DNA from: Sycon ciliatum
Lineage: Eukaryota > Porifera > Calcarea > Leucosolenida > Sycettidae
Assembly: GCF_964019385.1 (NCBI RefSeq)
Contig: NC_088655.1
Location: 24,736,109-24,800,108 of the forward strand
Reading direction: 5' to 3'
DNA: 64,000 nt
The notes under the pieces: generated by a model
The model's input: only the letters and a program-made list of their open reading frames with translations
Told to the model about the DNA's origin: nothing
Database searches by the model: none
Program-made: the position numbers and the translations under genes
Part shown: one piece after another, positions 56,448 to 64,000 of the stretch
Layout: each line of letters opens with the position of its first letter
Numbering within the stretch: position 1 is the first letter of the stretch

Positions 56448-57176
56448 TAGAGAGGTTGTGCATAACGAAAATTCGTAAAGATCTTTCGGAATCTGAGTCA
56501 TCTGGAAGTGACGACAATACGTAAAGAAAATCTGTTGTGCTCAACGAAAAACGTAGTGTGACCATGGTGACCCTTTCGAGTACTTTTTTGAATCAAGTAC
56601 AAGTGTGCACTCCGGCCCACGTGTAGGCACACCGCCGAACTGAGTTGGGCTCAAGTTTTCCAGCTCACAGGCAACGATCTCCATGGCTGGAGACCCTCGT
56701 CGAGACGGTTAGTCGTGACAACGAAGCTGCCTGAGAAGGCCAGGTCCATCGCGAGATCAAAATAATGTCCTTCGCTGAGACGTCGCAGGGGAAGATTAAG
56801 ATGCCAAAGTGGCAGAATTCTGCTGCGAGGTTTCAGCAGAATAATTTTGTCACAGGGCGAGCACTGACTGGACTTCCAGATCTGACAGAACCACCCGAGA
56901 GGATCGCTGAGAGAGCGGGAAAGAGATCCATCAGCTCCACAGGATGCCGAGTAGGAAGAACTCGCAGAACGAGGCCATGGCGAACAAATCTTGACACCAC
57001 GTGCATCAACACAGCTACATGTACATGTATACAGAAGCTTGCGAGAAAGTAGCGAAAGTTCAAAACGTAAGATCTTCAAGTTTTGCGACCATCCTCGCGA
57101 AAGTTCCTTTCCTTTTTCGTTACTCGTGGCCAGACTTCGTCTAAGTTACAAATTTTCGTTATGCACAACCTCTCTA
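56448..57176. mobile_element. 729-bp TIR element, TAGAGAGGTT ends
   Basis: Ends TAGAGAGGTTGTGCATAACG and CGTTATGCACAACCTCTCTA are perfect complements over 20 bp. Related in its tips to 28074-28355. Short internal frames are unrecognised. Confidence 0.75.
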
Positions 57177-57250
57177 GTGTTATCCCCGTTCGTCGCAATA
57201 ATGCGACTTTGTTTGAGACAAAAAGGCAACGCCATATCAGTGTTCTTTTT

Positions 57251-57840
57251 TCAAATCGCCTCTTGCGCTTGTCGTACTTGCTGATCAGCACTCACGCGAG
57301 CTGCTGGTGCGTGTACATGCAGCGCAGTGATAGCTTCCGCTTGATGTAGCACCTCAGGTCCTGTGCGTACTGCTGTACCTAGGTGACTAAGTCCTAACGC
57401 CGTGCACCATGTACCAGGCTTTTCGGCTAGTTTCCTGAAAGTCCTTTGCACTAGTGTTTCCCTCAGGATTTGCTGTTTTCTTTGATTAGCTCCGTTGCTC
57501 TGTCCTCTGTGAGTTTCAAAGTGTGTCCGCCGGATTGGTCTCACTTACTGGAGATATCGACATGAGCTGCAGTTTCTTCGTCAGCGATTTTCTGGTGATA
57601 GTCCTTCACTAGGCGCTGCACTGTGCAAGCACTGAAATTCAAGCTCACGAAGCGCTTTTTCAGCTTCTCTATATCTCCCCGGGGTAAGTGATACTTGCCA
57701 TCAGACAGCTGGAAGTAGACAGAAACTGTATTCTCCATCGGTCTGAAATGCGAACATACTGACCTATTTAATGGACTCGAGCGGAGGTTGCAGTGTTTTC
57801 TTGCGCTGACGGAAGTGTTCGTCGGCGGCAGCTCCGTCAA
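57251..57840 (-). pseudogene. possible transposase N-terminal remnant
   Basis: The first minus frame (57541-57840) has GDIEKLKKRFVSLNFSACTV and LVKDYHQKIADEE, helix-turn-helix-like. A GTAAGT-like site or frameshift follows, and the next segments (LTEDRATELIKENSKS; RKLAEKPGTWCTALG) resemble helix-turn-helix parts of IS630/Tc1-type transposases. No DDE motif was found. Weak call. Confidence 0.3.
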
Positions 57841-58700
57841 AAAGACTCAAACTAACCAATTGCAACTTCTGTGATGGTTTGTGCTGTCATGTTGTTGGAT
57901 GCAATGGTCATTGGTTATGTTCGGATGGTGAATCGGTGGTTCCATGCCGTGTGACACAGGCAGAACACCGAAAAACCAAGTGAGAAGATATGCGCCAATT
58001 TTGACCCTTTGCATTCTGAGCCCCCTTTTCTCCAATCCACTGGCTTTCCAGCGCACTGACTCTCTTGTTGGAGTATGCACTCACAGCTCAGAACGAATTT
58101 ATTCTCATTTCACTCCACCTTGATGGATTTTCATCATCCTGGACTCATTGGAAAGGTCAGGACCAAGCGAATCCATCCTGGCAGCTCCCAGGTCCACAGA
58201 CACACATCAGGGCCACTTCCACGTCCTCTCCAAACTACTCCACCGTGCCTCGGAACGGCACAACTCAATTTCACATTCTTGTTCGGCTTCTTGCCCAAAT
58301 TCGACCGATTTTCACGATTCATACTGCGCTGCAAAGCTGAGATCCAAGCGCGTCATTTGATGTCCATCACGCATGCGCCGTGCTAAAGGGAAATCCCCTG
58401 GCACGCTCATCAACAAAAAGAAGTCATGAACAAAAATGCGCGTTACCTCTGGCTCGTGATTTCCGTGTTCATCTAATTGCCGCTCAATGGATTCTTATCC
58501 TATCGCAAAGAACTTTATATACCCGGAAAGGTGAGTACAAGACCTTTCCAAAGGTATATTGATTGTTGCCGTGTGTTTATGTTCGACGAAGTTACAAAGT
58601 TTGTAAACTCGTCTGTCCACTGCGATATATCGCGCGACTTTTTTTGCGAGTTAACGTACATAGTGGATCAGGTCATGCATAAAGCGCGAATTAACTCGTA
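57841..58700. other. unassigned intron 3 sequence
   Basis: No gene or repeat recognised; several overlapping short frames at 58065-58386 (+) lack any known motif. Confidence 0.4.
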
Positions 58701-58708
58701 CTCAGCAC

Positions 58709-59221
58709 TAGTGCACTAGCCCTTTCCCAAAGGTGCTCTTTTAATTCGCACTTAGTGCTTTTCGCGGCCCTCAAAATATGCTGAAAAAGTGCTCTTTTTT
58801 CAGTGAAAACAGGCCAAAAGTGCTCTTTTTTCAGTGAAAGCAGGCAAAAAGTGCTCTTTTTTAGTGAAGCATAGCCATGATACATGTTCAGATATGAACC
58901 CAAGTTGAGAAATGAATACGCACTCTTCCATTCATTGGTCGACGAAAGGCAAAACAGGAAGTTAGTTAAAAAAAACACTTTTTACAGCATTGTGTACAAG
59001 CTTCACCAACTAGCACTTGTTGCCCCCAAAAAAGCGGCATGCCAAGGCCCATCGAGTACTTGGAAACTGTGATCGCATGCATGAGCAAACAGATTTTAGC
59101 ACTTTTTCAGCTAAAAAAGCTCAAAAAGGGCGATAATCACCAAAAAACGCAATAAAGGGCGAAAGAAACGGGCTTTTCCAAAAAGGGCGAAAAAAGGGCG
59201 AGCACCTTTGGTAAAGGGCTA
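58709..59221. mobile_element. hAT-like MITE, ~505 bp
   Basis: Inverted ends TAGCCCTTTCCCAAAGGTGC (from 58717) and GCACCTTTGGTAAAGGGCTA. CTCAGCAC occurs directly right (59222-59229) and, 8 bp removed, left (58701-58708); the extra TAGTGCAC on the left is unexplained. Interior repeats GTGCTCTTTTTTCAGTGAAA. Confidence 0.65.
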
Positions 59222-59229
59222 CTCAGCAC

Positions 59230-60224
59230 GCAAAGGATTAACTAATACTTGGCGGACCAAGTAGTATGAACAATGAAGCAATTCCACCTCCTCCACATAC
59301 GCTCTCTGGCCGACAATGACATCAGCAACATTACTACAAGTTGTATATACTGACAGATATAATTTCCTCCAGGCAGCGTTGTTTGGATCACTAAGGTCTG
59401 ATCAGTGTAGGTTGAGAATAGCGAATGGCTAGCATTAATTTGAAGTCACATATTTATACATAGAATGAAGTGAAGAATTGTGATCCTGCGCTTTGAGATA
59501 CCAGATGGACGAAGTGCTTACACATGGAGAAAAGGCGCAATATACTGCGGACATGATCGATACTTAAATAACAGATTCTAGCACTTCGAGATACAACCAT
59601 GTAGCATACTGAAAAACGGGGCGACAGTTCAGTCCTTTGCGCTCCAACACCGCACTGCAAGTACGCAAGAGGCCCCCGGCCTGGGGCATTTGCTGCGTGA
59701 ATTCACTCACCACCAAACAGAACTGTCATGGCATGGTCGGGCGAAAATTCTGCTGTTGTCTCCCTTGTATAATTACGGTTCTCGTATGATGTCACCCTAT
59801 TAAGTATTAGTATGAACACTAGTATGTAAACTTGTAAAACCAAATACCTCTAGGGTATTATAGATTAGCAAATCCGGTTTTAGAGTGAGTGGGAGGTGTC
59901 TAGGTCAGAGCAAGGTTTGCCCAGTCGAGCAAGGGGAATGTGCATTACACATGTGTGGCACGCTTCACTTGGAAATACACAGATATCCTTGGAGGTACAG
60001 TGGTGCCTTTTCGTCATTCAGTTTTGAAAAACATTTCCTTGATTAATTGATAAACTTTCATGTCTCCGTCAGTTTTTAGCGAGGCAGCAATATTAATACG
60101 AGGTCAGTGTTCATAAGCAAAGTGAACCCTTTGCCTGAATCGTGCAACTTTCCATGACGAAAAATCCCATGCACTGCATCACTGCTTCCGTCATTCCAGG
60201 CCACGAGTTCCCAAACTAAACTCT
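59230..60224. other. unassigned intron 3 sequence
   Basis: No gene or repeat recognised. Confidence 0.4.
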
Positions 60225-60350
60225 GGGTTGCAGCACGGCTGGAAAAAAGCCCTTCTACTTCCAAGCAGGACTTGAACCTGGTACCCTCTATTTCTCAATC
60301 ATGGTCTTGGACCGCCCCACTTTAGCTACCTGCTGAGGTGGGGAAAGCCT
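60225..60350 (-). repeat. tRNA-derived SINE-like element
   Basis: Minus strand: AGCAGGTAGCTAAAGTGG (A-box-like) about 45 bp before GGTACCAGGTTCAAGTCC (B box). The spacing fits a tRNA head but the stems do not close. Body limits are uncertain. Confidence 0.5.
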
Positions 60351-60558
60351 CCGTACTTAGACACAGGGATATTGTGTATCGCACACCTTTCCCCCATCAA
60401 CCTCTCCAGCACATCTGCGCTCTTCAGAGGGCCTCTCCATTGTTGTGGCTGTAGTTCTGAGCGCAGGTTTTGAATTGTACTGGGAAGTAGCATATAAACC
60501 AACCAAACAACCCGCCAACTATTTTCTATATGTTGTCTCTGAACTGTGTTGCTGGTAG
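60351..60558. other. intron 3 end
   Basis: No repeat recognised; ends at acceptor GTGTTGCTGGTAG. Confidence 0.5.
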
Positions 60559-60726
60559 CCAAGATATGTACAAAACCAACTGTACCAAACGGAACTTTTA
60601 GGAAAGGTTCATTCAATGGCGTAAACAATACACTGCCGGGAACGTGTGACAATGGCTACACAGCTGTACAACAGCTTAAGGCGACTTGCGACTTTTTTGG
60701 CAGGGTGACTGTGGTGGGCAAATGCG
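60559..60726 (+). CDS. CTLD-sushi protein, exon 4 (sushi/CCP domain 2)
   Basis: Phase 1 at both ends (TGCG|GTAAGA donor). It encodes about 55 residues: KICTKPTVPNGTF, GTCDNGYTAVQQ, ATCDFFG and VGKC supply the four sushi cysteines. As in exon 3, the consensus Trp is missing (GRVTVVGKC instead). The acceptor chosen (GGTAG|CC) keeps the frame; the nearby CCAAG|AT would not. The reading continues past the window, so the protein is partial. Confidence 0.8.
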
Positions 60727-60933
60727 GTAAGATATCCTGCGTGTTTCTGATTGAGATTGTATAGTGGTGACAATTGATGTGAGCCTTAATATTTAGTTTA
60801 ACTTTTAGTAATGCAATAAATATAAGTAAATGCGCACTCATATCACAACCATAAAAAATAAAATAAAAATTATCGTATCCGTTCCCGAAGGGAACTCACG
60901 ACGGCCGCTAACACCTGATAAACCCTAGCGGCA
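60727..60933. other. intron, with a dispersed repeat word
   Basis: 60860-60905 (with CGTTCCCGAAGGGAACTCAC) repeats 35175-35222. It directly precedes the Penelope-like fragment, so the word may belong to that element family. Confidence 0.5.
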
Positions 60934-61231
60934 GATGCAGCGCTACAACAAATACACTTCGGACTTCCGCCATGAAAAGTACGCCGCATCGACTAAGTTG
61001 TCCAAGCACATCTGGGATCTGAAAAACGAGAACCGCAGATTCGACATCAGATGGGAGATCAAGGATAGAGCACCTTCATACAGTAACATCAGCAAGAAGT
61101 GTGGCGTATGCCTCACCGAAAAGTTCCACATGCTGAAAGCTTCAAAAGCTACCTCCCTAAACAAGAGAAGTGAGCTGGTATCTAAATGCCCTCACCAGCG
61201 CAAGTTTCTGCTGGCCACCCCTATAACATAG
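60934..61231 (+). pseudogene. Penelope-like element, GIY-YIG C-terminal fragment
   Basis: About 98 residues: FRHEKYAASTKLSKHIWDL, CGVCLTEKFHML and NKRSELVSKCPHQRKFLL match the recalled pattern of the C-terminal half of Penelope-like GIY-YIG nucleases (LSKHIW, C-x2-CL-x-EK, LNKR-E). The reverse transcriptase and the GIY-YIG start are missing, so it is a 5'-truncated copy. Confidence 0.7.
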
Positions 61232-61289
61232 ACAGCTATGACCGCTGCGGGGTTTTTGATGCGTGATTGCAGGAGTTTGTGTGCGCTTA

Positions 61290-62152
61290 GGCCTCGGTCA
61301 CACTACGGCAAAAATGCTGCATCAGCGTCAGAATCATGAGCTTTTCCATGGCAACTGACGCAACGCGGGAAGTTTGAGCGTCAGACGCTGCGGCGTCTGA
61401 CGTGGGGAAATCGGCTGCGTTGCCGCTGATGGGAGTGACGCTTGGCGGAAAAACAGTGTCTTTCAAGTAAAATAATTATTAGTTTCAAGACACTTTGCTT
61501 GAGTTGAGCAGTTATTCGACATTCGTCTGTTCAAGGTTTGTTTTGTTCCCTCTTTTTGTTCGAGATAAGTCCGTGGACCTACGAGGCCGAGGCTGCTCTG
61601 CTCCGAACCTGGCGGAAGAGCGAGGCGTTTTCTGAGAAGAAAATGATGTCGAGAAAGGACCAGTTGTTTGAGTGGGTCATCGGCCAACTGGAGCCTGTTG
61701 ACTTGTGAGTGTTGTGTTGTCGTCAAGAGCCCCAAAAAGGACAACCAGTATGACGAAGTCAGGAGAAACACAGCTGCGATGCGGACTTTTCTTGCCTGAT
61801 CAATGACACTACAACTGAAAATGGCTTCAAATTCGGAAAGAAACAACAACGATCGTGCACGCGTGGACCAGTACCTTTCGTCTTCTTGTAATCAAAAATC
61901 AATGAAAAATTCGAAAACTTTGTCCGACAATTTTTTTGTATAATAAGCAAAAGGCCGGTTTCCGTGGGAATCCGTGTCGTCATTGAGTTTTCCTGATGGT
62001 TTTGTGACGTAGAAAAATGCGTCAAGCCGCGGCAGTCATCATCTGGTCATGAGCTGCAAAAAAAACAAAACACCGTGTGACCCCGTGTCTCCGTCAAGTG
62101 CTGCGGCTTGACGCTGCGTCCAGCTTCAAACTGCCGTAGTGTGACCGAGGCC
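61290..62152. mobile_element. Harbinger-like element, tandem copy A
   Basis: Ends GGCCTCGGTCACACTACGGC and complement. TTA lies to the left and TAA to the right. An exon-like segment (about 61564-61704, +) reads SPWTYEAEAALLRTWRKS, then DQLFEWVIGQLEPV up to a GTGAGT donor; this looks like the start of a Myb/SANT- or MADF-like protein, as Harbinger elements encode. The start codon is ATA here. Confidence 0.7.
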
Positions 62153-62155
62153 TAA

Positions 62156-62998
62156 GGCCTCGGTCACACTACGGCAAAAATGCTGCGTCAGCGTCAGAAT
62201 CATGAGCTTTTCCATGGCAACTGACGCAACGCGGGAAATTTGAGCGTCAGACGCTGCTGCGTCTGACGTGGGGAAATCGGCTGCGTTGCCGCTGATGGGA
62301 GTGACGCTTGGCGGAAAAACAGTGTCTTTCAAGTAAAATTAGTTTCAAGACACTTTGCTTGAGTTTAGCAGTTATTCGACATTCGTCTGTTCAAGGTTTG
62401 TTTTGTTCCCTCTTTTTGTTCGAGATGAGTCCGTGGACCTACGAGGCGAGGCTGCTCTGCTCCGAACCTGGCGGAAGAGCGAGGCGTTTTCTGAGAAGAA
62501 AATGATGTCGAGAAAGGACCAGTTGTTTGAGTGGGTCATCGGCCAACTGGAGCCTGTCGACTTGTGAGTGTTGTGTTGTCGTCAAGAGCCCCAAAAAGGA
62601 CAACCAGTATGACGAAGTCAGGAGAAACACAGCTGCGATGCGGACTTTTCTTGCCTGATCAATGACACTACAACTGAAAATGGCTTCAAATTCGGAAAGA
62701 AACAACAACGATCGTGCACGCGTGGACCTACCTTTCGTCTTCTTGTAATCAAAAATCAATGAAAAATTCGAAAACTTTGTCCGACAATTTTTTTGTATAA
62801 TAAGCAAAAGGCCGGTTTCCGTGGGAATCCGTGTCGTCATTGAGTTTTCCTGGTGGTTTTGTGACGTAGACAAATGCGTCAAGCCGCGGCAGTCATGAGC
62901 TGCAAAAAAAACCAAACACTGTGTGACCCCGCGTCTCCGTCAAGTGCTGCGGCTGGACGCTGCGTCCAGCTTCAAACTGCCGTAGTGTGACCGAGGCC
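62156..62998. mobile_element. Harbinger-like element, tandem copy B
   Basis: Same orientation as copy A, separated only by TAA, and about 97% identical by eye. Its equivalent segment has ATG (62425) but a one-base deletion near 62448 shifts the frame. TTA follows on the right. Neither copy is autonomous. Confidence 0.7.
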
Positions 62999-63194
62999 TT
63001 AGATTGGTCATACGAACGTAGATGCCTGTGTATGCGCGTGTGCGTGTGGGCATGTGTGTGTATATGTGTGCGCATTATATCTATAGGTGTGTATATGCGT
63101 GTATGCGTGTGTTTTTGCGGGTGCAAGTTAGGGTGCTGTGGGTGGGTGTCTGTGTGTGCGTGCGCCCGTGTGCAAGTTAGGGTGTTGTGGGTGG

Positions 63195-63349
<155 letters not shown>

Positions 63350-63519
63350 ATTCACTGGCCAGAAAATGTCACTCCAAATAGCTGTATGGTGTAGACCAGG
63401 CTGAATAGTGACGGTCAATTCTTCAGCCTTGCAAGCTGTTAAATGGTGTAATCCCAGCACAAGTTGCTATGGCTTCTGCCGTAGCATTGCTATCATCGCC
63501 TCCGGCGATGGGCGTCAAA

Positions 63520-63640
63520 GGTCAAAGGTGTGTGTGTGTGATAGTGTGATAGTGTGTGCGTGTATGTGTGTGGGTGTTACTATGTGTGTGCGTGTTAGTA
63601 TGTGTGTGTGTGTGTGTGTGGGTGTGGTGTGTGAGCGTGC
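63520..63640. repeat. TG-rich imperfect microsatellite
   Basis: Interrupted TG units (GTGTGTGTG with ATAGTG and GTTAGTATG). Confidence 0.85.
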
Positions 63641-63857
63641 TTGTTAGTGCTAGACCTGCGCCTACTGCATCTGCCTCTGAAATAGCCTGTCCCTTTATAC
63701 ATTCACGCGATTACTCCTCTCGCTATCGTATTATCACACCTCTCTCCACTTAGATATTCCAGCGCTGCCTCCTATTCCATTATTGTTGTCTGATGATTGG
63801 TTCAGCCATGAAACTCTGAGTCACAACGGAGTTAATTTGCCAAGGTTTTCATTGTGT

Positions 63858-64000
63858 GCCTTTGTTTATATAGAAGTAGAAAGGCTGTGGGGCAAGATGC
63901 CGTACCATGAAGCATAGCAGATTAACACGACGTTGGAAGGTTTTCAGGATGGTCTGAAGGTGGACGGTGTTGGACTAGTCGGGTGTTAAAATACACTCCA
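63858..64000 (-). pseudogene. LINE fragment, second copy
   Basis: Matches 50945-51085 at about 96%, same orientation, with small indels that break the frame (GGGGCAAG for GGGGGCGAG). The window ends inside it. Confidence 0.75.

Noticed and set aside
60264..60340. A tRNA gene on the minus strand
   Set aside because: The B box is good, but the cloverleaf stems do not close.

Overview
This window looks like nuclear DNA from a repeat-rich invertebrate animal. Protein-coding sequence is sparse, exons are small with GT...AG borders and introns run to about 10 kb. The recognisable transposable-element proteins (R2-like retrotransposon, LINEs, Penelope-like elements) are of types common in cnidarians, sponges and other marine invertebrates. 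The species cannot be fixed from the sequence; nothing looks bacterial or viral.

One host gene is supported, on the + strand, and it continues past the window end. It has a signal-peptide exon (33500-33569), a C-type-lectin-like exon (44266-44583) and two sushi/CCP exons (55227-55403, 60559-60726). Every junction is phase 1, so the exons form a modular secreted or cell-surface protein. Its introns (10.7, 10.6 and 5.2 kb) are filled with mobile elements.

Layout. 1-33.4 kb: intergenic, almost wholly repeats. Blocks A (1.06-1.50 kb), B (2.28-3.62 kb) and C (12.8-13.5 kb) recur in mirror order and opposite strand at 29.6-30.1, 27.7-29.1 and 25.5-26.2 kb, an old inverted duplication later split by insertions. 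A 4.6-kb terminal-inverted-repeat (TIR) element at 7.24-11.80 kb holds a broken R2-like reverse transcriptase and a nested 1.36-kb element. 13.5-25.5 kb: CCA microsatellite, small foldback elements and mostly unassigned sequence. 26.2-32.9 kb: paired Harbinger-like MITEs, a 49-bp minisatellite and a cluster of tiny palindromic insertions. 33.5-64 kb: the host gene, with SINE-like, Penelope-like, LINE, hAT-like, piggyBac-like and Harbinger-like debris in its introns.

The most unusual signal is a family of insertions whose ends are CAAGAGT...ACTCTTG (or close variants), flanked by 7-bp target duplications. Members range from 783 bp down to 11-34 bp palindromes that are little more than two fused tips. 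One micro-copy (29512-29532) has an apparent empty site in the inverted paralogue near 2.34 kb. A second palindrome type (CAGGGAGTCG ends), and three elements bounded by GTAC + CGAGGTGATT-like termini, may also be undescribed.
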